A stretch of 21,728 nt of DNA. It comes from Armatimonadota bacterium. GTDB taxonomy: Bacteria > Armatimonadota > JAAZEB01. A program made the position numbers and the translations under genes. Below the pieces are notes generated by a model. It made no database searches. It had not been told where the DNA came from and saw only the letters and a list, made by a program, of their open reading frames with translations. The stretch covers positions 1-21,728 of the forward strand of contig DUUU01000204.1 of the NCBI GenBank assembly GCA_012841485.1, read 5' to 3'. This document shows, in pieces, positions 13,869-21,728 of this stretch. How positions within the stretch are numbered: the first letter of the stretch is position 1; each line of letters begins with the position of its first letter.

Positions 13869-14864
13869 CTATTGGATGCGAACGACCGTCTCTGTCTCCA
13901 GCGATTCGATCGCGGCGGCCAGCACCTTCTGCGCGGCAAGGCCGTCGGCGCCCGTTCCATCAATCTCCTCGGGGCGAACGCCAGAATCCACCTGCTCGAC
14001 GAAGCGGTGAATCCGGTCGCGGAAGGTGTCCACAAAGTCGCGCATCCCACCGAAGAGGAAGGGATTGCTGTAGACCGTCTTCTCCAAGCTATCCGCCGGA
14101 TAGAGCGTCAGTTCTCGAAAGATGTCGTCCAGCACGAAGCGCCCGCCGGTGCCCGCTACTTCCGTGCGCTCCATCGGGTGGCCGCGGGCAATATCATAGC
14201 TCCCCGTCAGCGAGCCGACGACGCCGTTCTTGAAGCGCATATTGAACTGTGCCGTGGACCAGATCTTCCGCCCCGGGGCTTTGGTCGCGAAGCACTGCAC
14301 CGCCTCGATATCCCCGCAGAAGTAGCGCATGATATCCACCGTGTGGGGATGAAGCGCCTTAATCTGGAAATAGGGGGAGCTCTCACGAGGGTTCATGATC
14401 CACATGCTGACGTTGATGAAGAGCAGATGGCCCAGCCGGCCCTCCTCCACCCATCTCTTCGCCAGACGCGCCGCCGGGTTGAAGCGATGGTTCAGGTCGA
14501 TCCCGAAGCAGAGGCCCTTCTCCTTCGCCTTCGCCACCATCTCCTCGGCCTCGGCGATGTTGTTGGAGATCGGCTTCTCGCACAGGACGTGGCAGCCGGC
14601 ATCCAATGCCTCCATCGTTGGCTCGTAATGCTCGCTGCCATACTCCTCGCCGCCCGTGGCCACGCTGCAAATATCTGGCTTTAGAGCAGCCAGCATCTCT
14701 CGGACCGTGTAGAACGCGGGCACTCCCAGGCGCGCGGCGGCCGCGTCCGCCCGGTCGCGCCGAATATCGCACACCCCGACGAGCTCCGCTCGCGGGCACT
14801 CCTGGTAAAGATCCGCGTGCCGGTTGCCGATTGGCCCCAGCCCAATAACGCACACGCGCTGCAT
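13869..14864 (-). CDS. Gfo/Idh/MocA family NAD(P)-dependent oxidoreductase
   Basis: A 331-residue enzyme expected to oxidise or reduce a sugar, inositol or sugar derivative. The Rossmann motif is VIGLGPIGNRH (6-16). The family signature CEKPIS carries the catalytic Lys (97), and H172/H174 with D177 lie in LHPHTVDIMRY, in the position of the usual active-site His. GIDLNHRFNP (121-130) begins the C-terminal substrate domain. ATG 14864 has AAGGAG about 10 nt upstream; a longer reading frame to 14966 has no such site. It lies 73 nt after the glycosidase-like gene on the same strand, so it may act on the sugar released by that enzyme. The exact substrate is not readable. Confidence 0.9.
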   Translation of the reverse strand: MQRVCVIGLGPIGNRHADLYQECPRAELVGVCDIRRDRADAAAARLGVPAFYTVREMLAALKPDICSVATGGEEYGSEHYEPTMEALDAGCHVLCEKPISNNIAEAEEMVAKAKEKGLCFGIDLNHRFNPAARLAKRWVEEGRLGHLLFINVSMWIMNPRESSPYFQIKALHPHTVDIMRYFCGDIEAVQCFATKAPGRKIWSTAQFNMRFKNGVVGSLTGSYDIARGHPMERTEVAGTGGRFVLDDIFRELTLYPADSLEKTVYSNPFLFGGMRDFVDTFRDRIHRFVEQVDSGVRPEEIDGTGADGLAAQKVLAAAIESLETETVVRIQ

Positions 14865-14879
14865 CAAAGCACTCCTTAC

Positions 14880-14901
14880 CTTTGGGAATCGTTCCCCAAA
14901 G
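14880..14901 (-). promoter_or_regulatory. Intercistronic hairpin before the oxidoreductase gene
   Basis: On the minus strand CTTTGGG(G)AA pairs with TTCCCAAAG: 9 bp with one bulged G and a CGA loop. It ends immediately before the Shine-Dalgarno of the oxidoreductase. Positions like this often protect or define mRNA ends within an operon, or tune translation of the second gene. No T-tract follows. Confidence 0.5.
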
Positions 14902-14937
14902 AACAGGTTCGCCTCCCCGCCCCCGATTCCCGCTTCC

Positions 14938-17900
14938 TCAGAGGAGGGTGACGCCCAGTATACCAATGAGCGTCTCGCGCGTCAGGCATCCTATGCGCAG
15001 CCGGGCAATCGGCTCCCGATAGCGCGGGCGGATATCCACGATATCGGCGTGCGTGCCGGATGCGCGGCCATGCCCGTAGTATCCTCGCTGTTTTCCGCCC
15101 ACCCACTGGGGGTAGTTAGCCGCCGCGTAGTGCTGGAGCATGTGGTCGATCTGCCCAGGGCCGCGCAGGTCGATCCGTTCTTCCCGCCCATCGGCATACT
15201 CGATATGGACCCGCACCTGCGCCAGATGCGTCTGGCTGTTCTGGGTGATGTTTGCCAGCAAGAGGTAGATCACCTCGGCCGGCCGGCCCACGGGGATCGT
15301 TACCTCCGCCGGGTGCGAGCTCCACCGCGTAACGCAGAGGATGTTCTCTCCCTTGGCGGGGATCTGGAAGGGCACGCCAACATCGCTCTCGAAGAGGCCC
15401 CCTCGCAGGCACTCGCGCACGTGATCTAGATTGATCACCTCCGGCTCGTACCATGTCCAGCAGTTGAGAAATGGGGCATCATCCCCCTCGTACGCGCGCG
15501 TAAAGAGCGCCTCCAGGCAATCGTTATGGGGGATCTCCAGCGGCGTGCAGCGCGCGGCAAACGCGCTCGCGCCCTGCGGCCATGCCGCGAAGAGCGACCA
15601 GAGCCGCGTCTCGCCTTCCAGTACCACCGGGCCCGAGAGAGCGCGCACCGTCACTCGCACCGGCATCCCGCCTGGCGCCAGCCATTCGGGTGTCTTCACC
15701 CGGAATCGGAACACCTCCGGTCGGGGAGCGGCCGCATGGGGCGGCGCAGAGCCCCGCCGGCGGGCCCCCTTGCTGGCGCGCTTTCCCGGCTCGGCCAGAT
15801 CCGGGGCTACCGGCTCCCCCTTGCCGATCCGGGAACGGTAGGTGCGCCCGGCAAAGAGGATCTCGACCGGCGGCGGCACCCGCTCCTGCCGGTTGCAGCG
15901 AAGGGCCACCTCCAGGAGCGCCTCCCCCGGAAACGCTCCGCTCACCTTGATCTCCGCGCCAAGCAGCTCGAATGCGGGCCGGACCTCCAGGCAAACCGGG
16001 TGGATCACCTCGGAGTGCGGCAGGCGCAGGCGCGTGTGGAAGATGTGCCGGCCCTGCCTTCCGGCGCGCCCCTCGACACGCCCGCCCACCGCGCGGCCTC
16101 CTCGCAGCGCCCCCTGCGCATCCTCAACCCCCACAAACTCGCCCGCTGTCGCCGTCACCACCACCGGATCACCGGCAGTCGCCCACGCCGGGGGATCGGC
16201 CACACGGAAGCGCGCGCGGTGCGAGTAGGTGAGTTCCACCACGGCCTTCCGCCCAGCAGGCGCGCTCACGCGAATCATCTGCCGCTCCAAACCGGGCTCC
16301 CCCTGGTAGGAGGCCGGCCGGCCATTGACGGTCGCACTCTTCAGCCGGTCGAAGCGCAGGGGCAACCGGAGGATCGCGACCAGATCATCGGGCATCTCCA
16401 GCGAGTAGCTCTCGCGCATCCCCTCTCTCTGGTAGCAGAGGGTGTAGCCGGCGGTGCGCAGCGTCGCGCGGGGCCACTCCACGGGGAAGCGCGGCGTCCA
16501 GGTCACCTGAGCGTGGGGCCGGTCCGGCTCCAATCCGAAGAGGCCCTCCACGACGCACCGGGTGAAGAGGCTGGCGGCATCCGCGAAATCGACGTAGAAA
16601 CCCTGCTCGCCCCGAGGGCCGGCATAGCAGCTGGTGCTTCCAGGCACCGCCGCGCGGTGGAAGGAGGAGACCGTCGTCTGCAAGAGGCGCCAGGCGCGCT
16701 CGACATCGCCGGCGATGAAGTAGGCGAGCGCGGAGTGGAGCGTCTCGTTGTGGTTCAGGCAACCATTGGTAACGATCACGGGAAACCAGTCGTTGGCCAG
16801 GATGAGCGCGTCGGACTCGGTCGCCTCGCCTGTCCGCGCCAGCCTTCCGCCCGACCACCACAGCCGGCGGGTCAGGTATTCCGTCGCCCGAATTGCCTGG
16901 AGCGGATGGGCCAGGCCGCACTCCACCGCCAGGTAAACCGTAGCGGCCTCCGCGGCGGTGTGCATCGTCCCGTCCCGGTCCACATACTCGGCGAATGACC
17001 CGGGGCGCTCCATCCAGAGTTGCGACTGCACCGCGCTTCGGATCTTCTCCGCCTCTGCGAGATACGGCTCCGGGTCCTCTCCCAGGCGGGAAGCGACCTC
17101 GGCGGCAAAGCGGTAGATGCGGTGGAGATACGCGCTCGCCTGGGTGCATCCCCCACCGCTATAGTGGTGGCCATCCGAGATAAAGGTGTTCAGGTCGTTG
17201 GTGTAGAGGCCATCGCCGTCGGGATCCATCTGCCGGCGCTCGTACTCCAGGCAGCGCTTCACCGCGGGCCACACCACGCGGATCGTCTCGAGGTCGCCGG
17301 CCCAGGCGTAATAGGAGCGGATCTGGTCCAGAAAGACCTGGTTCATATCGTAGGCACACCGCTCCGGCTTGCCGTCGAAGGAGATGAAGGCGTGGAACGC
17401 GCCGCGGCTCTGCACACCTGCCTCCGGCTCCTCGATTGCGTGACTGGCATGAAAGCGGATCGCCTCGCGCACGCGTTCGCTGTCGCCGGCGCAGATCGGC
17501 CCGTACCAACCGCGCCAGCCAAGGTACCAGCCCCGGTCGCCCCAGCGCACGGCGCCGTGAAGAAAGGAGGGCGGGCGCCAGATTCCATCGAGCGCGGAGT
17601 TGTTAGCGCGCACCGCGGCGTCCAGCTCCGGCACGGGCGTGCTCACCGCCAGTCGCTCCGCGCGCGACCTCCAGGCTTCCTCGGACCGGCGAAAAGCCTG
17701 TTCGCCCTCCGAGGCGAGGCGCGCCACGTCCGGCGCCGGGGTGCCCGCGGCGATCACCAGATAGACCGGCTGACCCTCGACGCGGAAGCTCCCCCCTGCC
17801 CCGGGGTTCTGATCGCCCTCACCGGCAAAGAGGGTATCGGGCGAGCCCTCCCCCATCGTCACCGGGCGCGCGCTTCCCGCGCTCGCCGCGACCGCCACGC

Positions 17901-18999
17901 TTCGCTCCGGCACATCCGGCGAGTGGAGAAACGCGGCGCTCCCCTGTATCTTGACGTGGTTCCCGACTGCGTCGGCAGCGTGTAGACCGCCGATCCATCC
18001 GCCCGCGCCCGCCCAGTCCGTCTGAAAGCCGCCACGCACCCCGCCAAACACCCATCGCACTTCCACCGGCTTCTCTGCATCCAGGCGCAGGATCACCCCG
18101 GACGGAGGCGGCGTAGCGAAGGACTCACCCGGGAGGGCGCGCGCGGTCTCATGTCCACCGGGATCCGGAGCAGTCACTGGCTCAAGCAGCTCGCTGGGGA
18201 GACGAAGTGTCGTGATCGTGATCTCACCAGCCGGGAGCCGGACCACGTGCCGCATTCGCCCGGCATCGTAGGCGCTTTCCACCACGTCGGCCAGGTGAAG
18301 CCAGCGATTGCCCACGGCCAGCGAGAGGATCCCGAGCTTGTGCAAACCGATCTCGGCCAGGAGCCACTGCGGGCGGTCGCCCGCAAAGGGGACGATGGGC
18401 CCCGGTGGCCCGAAGAGCGGGCGGTTGAAGGAGTGGCGTCCGTTCTGGATGACGTAGGCGCCATCGCGCACTGTGTAGGACTGGATGCCCGGAATGGACC
18501 AGATCATCCACTCCTGAACCGGGAAATCGTCGCGGATGTACGCTTCCGGGGGCAGCTCTTCCAGTGTCGCGGCGACGCTCTGGCGGGGATCGCGGCGCAA
18601 GGCGAGTGCGACAATGTGCGGAACGGCCGCGGCGCGCTCCAGGCGAAGCGTGTGCTCTCCGGCGGTCAGGAAGAGGGTCCCCTGCCGCTCCCAACGCGCC
18701 GAGGATGCCTTGAAGCTTCCCGTCGTCCCGGCCAGGCCGGCGCGCACCACGCGGCGACCATCGACGTAGACCTCCACCGGGCGCGATTGGTCGGCGGCGT
18801 AAAGCGCATGGAGCTCAAACAGCCCTGCTTCATCCACGCGAAAATCGTATTCGGCGAAGTTCGGATACTCCCCCTGGTCGAGGAGCACCGGTTGGTGATC
18901 CCCCCATTCCGTGCGATCCACGCGGAGGTTCGTACGCGCGAACTCCTCGGCGCGCACGACCCTCTCCGCCCCTTCGAGCGCCTTCTCTCGCGGCACCAT
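14938..18999 (-). CDS. Giant cytoplasmic six-hairpin glycosidase-like protein
   Basis: A 1353-residue protein starting at ATG 18999, with GGAGG about 5 nt upstream. No signal peptide is visible. Residues about 18-136 resemble a galactose-binding (CBM6/35-like) beta-sandwich. A beta-rich region follows to about 460. Residues about 462-830 form a helix-rich segment with glycosidase motifs: GDRGWYLGWRGWYG, MNQVFLDQIRSYYAWAGD, and DPDGDGLYTN (about 590-600), the Ca-loop-like DxDGDGL seen in (alpha/alpha)6 glycosidases of GH15/63/116 type. A beta tail follows, then a basic linker (GKRASKGARRRGS, about 1095) and a C-terminal NPCBM-like sandwich. It resembles DUF4450-type proteins. The catalytic acids cannot be assigned. 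It is followed by the Gfo/Idh/MocA gene, suggesting a cytoplasmic oligosaccharide pathway. Confidence 0.6.
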   Translation of the reverse strand: MVPREKALEGAERVVRAEEFARTNLRVDRTEWGDHQPVLLDQGEYPNFAEYDFRVDEAGLFELHALYAADQSRPVEVYVDGRRVVRAGLAGTTGSFKASSARWERQGTLFLTAGEHTLRLERAAAVPHIVALALRRDPRQSVAATLEELPPEAYIRDDFPVQEWMIWSIPGIQSYTVRDGAYVIQNGRHSFNRPLFGPPGPIVPFAGDRPQWLLAEIGLHKLGILSLAVGNRWLHLADVVESAYDAGRMRHVVRLPAGEITITTLRLPSELLEPVTAPDPGGHETARALPGESFATPPPSGVILRLDAEKPVEVRWVFGGVRGGFQTDWAGAGGWIGGLHAADAVGNHVKIQGSAAFLHSPDVPERSVAVAASAGSARPVTMGEGSPDTLFAGEGDQNPGAGGSFRVEGQPVYLVIAAGTPAPDVARLASEGEQAFRRSEEAWRSRAERLAVSTPVPELDAAVRANNSALDGIWRPPSFLHGAVRWGDRGWYLGWRGWYGPICAGDSERVREAIRFHASHAIEEPEAGVQSRGAFHAFISFDGKPERCAYDMNQVFLDQIRSYYAWAGDLETIRVVWPAVKRCLEYERRQMDPDGDGLYTNDLNTFISDGHHYSGGGCTQASAYLHRIYRFAAEVASRLGEDPEPYLAEAEKIRSAVQSQLWMERPGSFAEYVDRDGTMHTAAEAATVYLAVECGLAHPLQAIRATEYLTRRLWWSGGRLARTGEATESDALILANDWFPVIVTNGCLNHNETLHSALAYFIAGDVERAWRLLQTTVSSFHRAAVPGSTSCYAGPRGEQGFYVDFADAASLFTRCVVEGLFGLEPDRPHAQVTWTPRFPVEWPRATLRTAGYTLCYQREGMRESYSLEMPDDLVAILRLPLRFDRLKSATVNGRPASYQGEPGLERQMIRVSAPAGRKAVVELTYSHRARFRVADPPAWATAGDPVVVTATAGEFVGVEDAQGALRGGRAVGGRVEGRAGRQGRHIFHTRLRLPHSEVIHPVCLEVRPAFELLGAEIKVSGAFPGEALLEVALRCNRQERVPPPVEILFAGRTYRSRIGKGEPVAPDLAEPGKRASKGARRRGSAPPHAAAPRPEVFRFRVKTPEWLAPGGMPVRVTVRALSGPVVLEGETRLWSLFAAWPQGASAFAARCTPLEIPHNDCLEALFTRAYEGDDAPFLNCWTWYEPEVINLDHVRECLRGGLFESDVGVPFQIPAKGENILCVTRWSSHPAEVTIPVGRPAEVIYLLLANITQNSQTHLAQVRVHIEYADGREERIDLRGPGQIDHMLQHYAAANYPQWVGGKQRGYYGHGRASGTHADIVDIRPRYREPIARLRIGCLTRETLIGILGVTLL

Positions 19000-19064
19000 C
19001 ACTCCTCCCTCAGCACACCTCACCAAACGCGACAGGCAGCCCAGCGGTGCAGCCCGTAACGGTA

Positions 19065-19106
19065 GGGGGTTCGTCGCAAGCGCGCGCTTTCCCTTGGGGG
19101 TTCGTC
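19065..19106. repeat. 11-bp direct repeat, 31 bp apart, in a divergent promoter region
   Basis: GGGGGTTCGTC occurs at 19065-19075 and again at 19096-19106, a 31-bp period or about three helical turns. It lies between the glycosidase start (18999, -) and the DUF1622 start (19156, +). Such spacing suits two molecules of a regulator on one DNA face. No clear -35/-10 boxes were identified nearby. Confidence 0.45.
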
Positions 19107-19155
19107 TTCCGCACGGCCGGGTAAACTCCCGCCGACGGGGAGAGGCGCCAGGGTG

Positions 19156-19494
19156 ATGGGGTACTATGTCGATATCCTGCTGGAGTTCGTGACTCGCTTC
19201 GCGGAAGCAGGCGCGGCGGTCGTCATCCTGACGGGCATCACCCAGACGCTCTACCGATGGGCACGGCATTGGAGCCGGGGAAGGGTCTCCCCTGACGACC
19301 GCATCAGCTTCGGCAGGTCAATCGTCCTCGGGCTCGATTTTCTGGTGGCCTCGGATGTCCTGATGACGGCCATTGCACCCACCTGGAGCCACCTGGGCCA
19401 GGTGGCCAGCGTCATTCTCCTCCGGCTCCTCCTGGCTTACTACCTCGAACTGGAGTTGCGCCGTTTCATGGAAGGCCGCGAGGAATCAGCCTGA
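19156..19494 (+). CDS. DUF1622 family small membrane protein
   Basis: A 112-residue protein with three hydrophobic segments (about 5-26, 49-67 and 75-97). The family signature is clear: GRSIVLGLDFLVASDVLMT, then IAPTW and the Leu/Ile-rich LLRLLLAYYLELELRRF segment near the end. Length and layout match DUF1622. An ATG at 19156 is preceded by GAGG and AGGGTG; a GTG at 19153 is an alternative adding one residue. It is divergent from the glycosidase gene and convergent with the Cys/His gene pair. Function is unknown; the C-terminal charged EGREESA tail should be cytoplasmic. Confidence 0.85.
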   Translation: MGYYVDILLEFVTRFAEAGAAVVILTGITQTLYRWARHWSRGRVSPDDRISFGRSIVLGLDFLVASDVLMTAIAPTWSHLGQVASVILLRLLLAYYLELELRRFMEGREESA

Positions 19495-19540
19495 TGCCTT
19501 CCCACCCAGGCCAGCGCAGGGCATGGACACCGCGGCAGGT

Positions 19541-20089
19541 TCACGCGGGCCCGGAGACAGCCCGCCTGGAGCGGAGAAAGAGGTGCTCCTCGCCAGCAGA
19601 CCAATCGTCACGGCGGCGCACATCCTGATCACCCGCCACTTCGCCGGGCGAGGATGGCCCCCTCGAATCGGCAGCGCGGCGGATCTCCCACCAGCACTGG
19701 CCGCGGTGGTTATGGGCATGGTCGATGGAAAAGCCGTTCTCGGCCATGATCGGCGCGATCCACCCCATGCAGTGCTCGCAATAATCGTGGTAGTGCCTCA
19801 GCCCATGCTCCAGGAGGAAACCAAGCGAGGGGCACCGGTACATATCGATGCGGTATAGGCCTTCCGCCTCGGTGGAGACGTAGCCCGCCTCCTCTTCGGC
19901 GAGGGTGTGCCCCCAATACTCGGACATTCCCTGGAAGCCCTTCTCGCTGATGAGGGCGCGCGCGTGCTGCTGCGAGTCGCGAGAGATCGCCTGCTCCCAA
20001 TAATCGCGCAACGCCTCCTCGCCATACTCCCGGTAGAGGTACTCAAAGGTCCAGTCGTAATGGCCGCAGAAATCCTGGCATCCGATCAT
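19541..20089 (-). CDS. Small Cys/His-rich protein, paralogue B (ATC hydrolase-like)
   Basis: A 182-residue cytoplasmic protein. Its ATG overlaps the stop of the upstream paralogue by 4 nt, and GGAGGGAAGG lies just before it. Conserved features shared with its neighbour: GEEAL.-YW (24-31), EYWGH (57-61), RCP with C86, HG (95-96), YCEHC (C104, C107) and AENG (116-119), then a His-rich HAHNH and QCWWEI (C132). The layout is reminiscent of L-2-amino-thiazoline-4-carboxylate hydrolase-type or DUF6125 proteins, but this is weak. The Cys/His set suggests metal or cofactor binding. The last 44 residues after QCWWEIRR have no counterpart in the paralogue and look non-conserved, as if a stop was lost by frameshift. 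Confidence 0.6.
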   Translation of the reverse strand: MIGCQDFCGHYDWTFEYLYREYGEEALRDYWEQAISRDSQQHARALISEKGFQGMSEYWGHTLAEEEAGYVSTEAEGLYRIDMYRCPSLGFLLEHGLRHYHDYCEHCMGWIAPIMAENGFSIDHAHNHRGQCWWEIRRAADSRGPSSPGEVAGDQDVRRRDDWSAGEEHLFLRSRRAVSGPA

Positions 20090-20514
20090 GGCCTTCCCTC
20101 CCCTTCATCCATCCACCACTGCTCGCAGGCGCCGTCTCCCCCCTCCATCGCGAAGGAGAGCCCGGCGTTCTCGGCGATTACCCTGGAGACCACGCGGCAA
20201 TGCTGGCAATAGCGGGGCAGCACCTCGCGCCCGTGGCCGCGCAGGTGCTGAAGGGCCGGGCACCTTCGCACGCGAATGGCCACGCGGTCGCCTTCGCGCC
20301 GCACCTCCACCGCACCGCCAGGCTCTTCAGCGAAGAAAGCCCGCCAATACCCCTCAACCGCCGCCAGCCCCCCCGAGCGAAAGCGGGCGGAGAGGGGCGC
20401 GTAGTAGCCGCGGCCCATGGCATCCCAGTAGCGGTTCAAAGCCTCTTCGCCCCACCGTTCCTCGATGAAGCGAAAGGTCGCGTTGATGGCGAAATAGAAA
20501 TCAGGAGCAGCCAT
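20086..20514 (-). CDS. Small Cys/His-rich protein, paralogue A (ATC hydrolase-like)
   Basis: A 142-residue protein starting at ATG 20514, with GGGAGG 6 nt upstream and overlapping the 3' end of the PilZ gene by 14 nt. It aligns with the downstream gene along its whole length: GEEALNRYW (22-30), EGYW (54-57), RRCP with C85, HG (94-95), RYCQHC (C103, C106), AEN and EQWW near the end. Relative to paralogue B it lacks the HAHNH cluster, and its last Cys (C130) precedes WW by three positions rather than one. The pair are therefore divergent copies, probably forming a heteromer. Catalysis and ligand are unknown; the resemblance to ATC hydrolase-like proteins is tentative. Position suggests it acts with the c-di-GMP-binding protein. 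Confidence 0.6.
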   Translation of the reverse strand: MAAPDFYFAINATFRFIEERWGEEALNRYWDAMGRGYYAPLSARFRSGGLAAVEGYWRAFFAEEPGGAVEVRREGDRVAIRVRRCPALQHLRGHGREVLPRYCQHCRVVSRVIAENAGLSFAMEGGDGACEQWWMDEGEGRP

Positions 20515-21616
20515 TGCATGCCTCCCTCGTCTCCTTGGCGCCCGATGGATCATGGATGCGCGACAGCATGCCTTTCAGAAACTCGTGGGCATCCTCCTTC
20601 ACAAAACGCAAACCAGCGGGCGTAGGATCGCCGGCCCTCACCCAACGCACTTCCACATCAACCGGTATGGATTCGCGCGATTCAAGGTTCCAAAGGCGTG
20701 CATGAAATCTCGAGGGGAGCAAATCGCCGCTCAGCAAGCGCAGCCCGACGCCACCAGTGCTGATGTTATCTACCAAAACCCATCGGGTGGCGCCATCAAC
20801 CGGTGCCGACAGCATGAGGGTGGTGCAGCAGTACCTGGGTTCGCGGCGTCGCTCTTCGCCGGGCGTCTTGGCCTGGGGCACTGGTCCGGGTGCAACGCGG
20901 GCCCTGCAGCCACGAGCATGACACCCGCGGAGGACCCCCAGCAAGCCATCCGTGTTTGATGCCAGGTTCCCTTCGCCCGAGAGCACGCAGTCGGAAAGCA
21001 CCCATGCCAGCCGATGGATGATATCCCCTACGGCTTCGCACCCCCGCGTCACCTTGCCGAGGATCTCCCTCGCGCGCGGCGAGAGGTCGGGCTCCACCAT
21101 CTGCATCAGTTCGGCATTGGCCATGATTCCCTGCAAGGGGTTGTTGATGCAGTCCTGCATCAGGCGTACTGTCTCCAGGATCGCCTGCATCTGGGCGATG
21201 CGGATGATCTCCTCCTGGAGCTCCTCGCGCAGCCGGGTCGTCTCCACGGCAGAGCGGATCAATGCGTTGAGCTGCAACGGCGGGAAAGGCTTGATCAGAT
21301 AGGCAAAGGCACGCGCGCTCACCTCGCCGATGGCGTTCTCCAGATCCGGCCGGTCGGCCATCAGGATCGAAAGCACACTGGGGTTCCGGCGCCGCAGTTC
21401 GCAGATCAGGTCGTTGGCATTCCCATCCGGCAGGATGTAGGCGACGACCGCTACCTGGGGCCGGTGCTCGGTGGCAACGGCCAGCGCCGCGCCAACGCCC
21501 CGGGCGGTGGCACAAACCCATCCTTCCGAGTGAGTCGCCATTCGCAACTCTTCTAGCAGCACAGGATCTTTGTCAACGATCAGCACGCGCGCCGGCGCTG
21601 ACACAGAGGGTAACAT
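20501..21616 (-). CDS. Degenerate receiver / degenerate DHp / PilZ protein
   Basis: A 371-residue cytoplasmic protein; ATG 21616 is chosen for the GGAGG 8 nt upstream. Residues about 9-120 are a receiver-like domain that keeps D15/D17 and K109 but has Ala59 at the phospho-acceptor (VAVVAYILPDG) and Ala87 at the Ser/Thr switch, so it cannot be phosphorylated normally. Residues about 125-205 resemble a histidine-kinase dimerisation domain (DCINNPLQGIMANAELM), but the phospho-His position is Asp155; no ATPase domain follows. Residues about 255-355 are a PilZ domain with the c-di-GMP motifs RREPR (257-261) and N284-x-S286-x-x-G289 intact. It overlaps the first Cys/His gene. It was likely a phosphorelay protein turned c-di-GMP sensor or scaffold. 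Confidence 0.82.
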   Translation of the reverse strand: MLPSVSAPARVLIVDKDPVLLEELRMATHSEGWVCATARGVGAALAVATEHRPQVAVVAYILPDGNANDLICELRRRNPSVLSILMADRPDLENAIGEVSARAFAYLIKPFPPLQLNALIRSAVETTRLREELQEEIIRIAQMQAILETVRLMQDCINNPLQGIMANAELMQMVEPDLSPRAREILGKVTRGCEAVGDIIHRLAWVLSDCVLSGEGNLASNTDGLLGVLRGCHARGCRARVAPGPVPQAKTPGEERRREPRYCCTTLMLSAPVDGATRWVLVDNISTGGVGLRLLSGDLLPSRFHARLWNLESRESIPVDVEVRWVRAGDPTPAGLRFVKEDAHEFLKGMLSRIHDPSGAKETREACNGCS

Positions 21617-21728
21617 CTCCACTACCTCCATAGGACCGGCAGACCTACTGCCAGCCATGTTGAGGCGCGGCTGCGCGTAACTGCCACGCAGGCTCTCAGC
21701 TTTCGGTACTTCTGTTCGCCAGGAAGTC

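Noticed and set aside
15526..16998. 490-codon plus-strand open frame inside the glycosidase gene
   Set aside because: Arg/Gly/His/Pro-rich and motif-free, whereas the minus strand carries clear glycosidase-like sequence throughout.
19081..19155. Promoter for DUF1622 using TAAACT near 19122
   Set aside because: The best -35 candidates lie 15 or 22 bp away, outside usable spacing, so it is not called.

Overview
The window is chromosomal DNA from a high-GC bacterium, read entirely from sequence pattern. A His-rich beta-barrel protein and several exported proteins point to a diderm cell. The mix of very large, uncommon carbohydrate-active proteins, a membrane-anchored YvcK, DUF4352-like exported proteins and c-di-GMP signalling resembles Armatimonadota or a related, poorly cultured lineage. 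That placement is a low-confidence inference, as no rRNA or tRNA is present to anchor it.

Layout, left to right. (1) 1-121: the edge of an insertion sequence, with the first codons of an outward-reading transposase-like gene and two near-identical 20-bp repeats. (2) 143-4857 (+): a metal-uptake region. A textbook sigma-70 promoter drives a small exported Cys/His protein (DUF2946-like). A noncoding stretch follows, then a His-rich outer-membrane barrel protein and a complete Zn/Mn-type ABC importer (binding protein, ATPase, ABC-3 permease). Together they could carry metal from outside the cell to the cytoplasm. (3) 4878-9157 (+): a second promoter, a BtpA-family TIM-barrel protein, and, overlapping it by 4 nt, a 1116-residue exported protein that looks like a multidomain glycoside hydrolase. 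(4) 9242-11705 (-): NAD-type GAPDH and YvcK, probably one central-carbon/cell-envelope transcription unit. It is driven by a second perfect consensus promoter with a long structured leader. (5) 12166-13852 (+): a promoter, a hairpin-rich leader, an exported Lys/Ala/Pro-repeat protein with DUF4352-like domains, and a single-domain response regulator. (6) 18999-13869 (-): a 1353-residue cytoplasmic six-hairpin glycosidase-like protein followed by a Gfo/Idh/MocA oxidoreductase, a likely sugar-processing pair. (7) 19156-19494 (+): a DUF1622 membrane protein, divergent from the glycosidase. (8) 21616-19541 (-): three overlapping genes. The first is a degenerate receiver/DHp protein with an intact PilZ domain. 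The other two are paralogous small Cys/His-rich proteins.

The most unusual items are the last three-gene unit (dead phosphorelay domains joined to a live-looking c-di-GMP sensor and coupled to two paralogous Cys/His proteins), the structured yvcK leader, the BtpA/giant exported protein pair, and the cross-envelope metal locus with its periplasmic and outer-membrane His-rich components. Most genes have good Shine-Dalgarno sites, and operons are tightly packed with ATGA or 10-14 nt overlaps.
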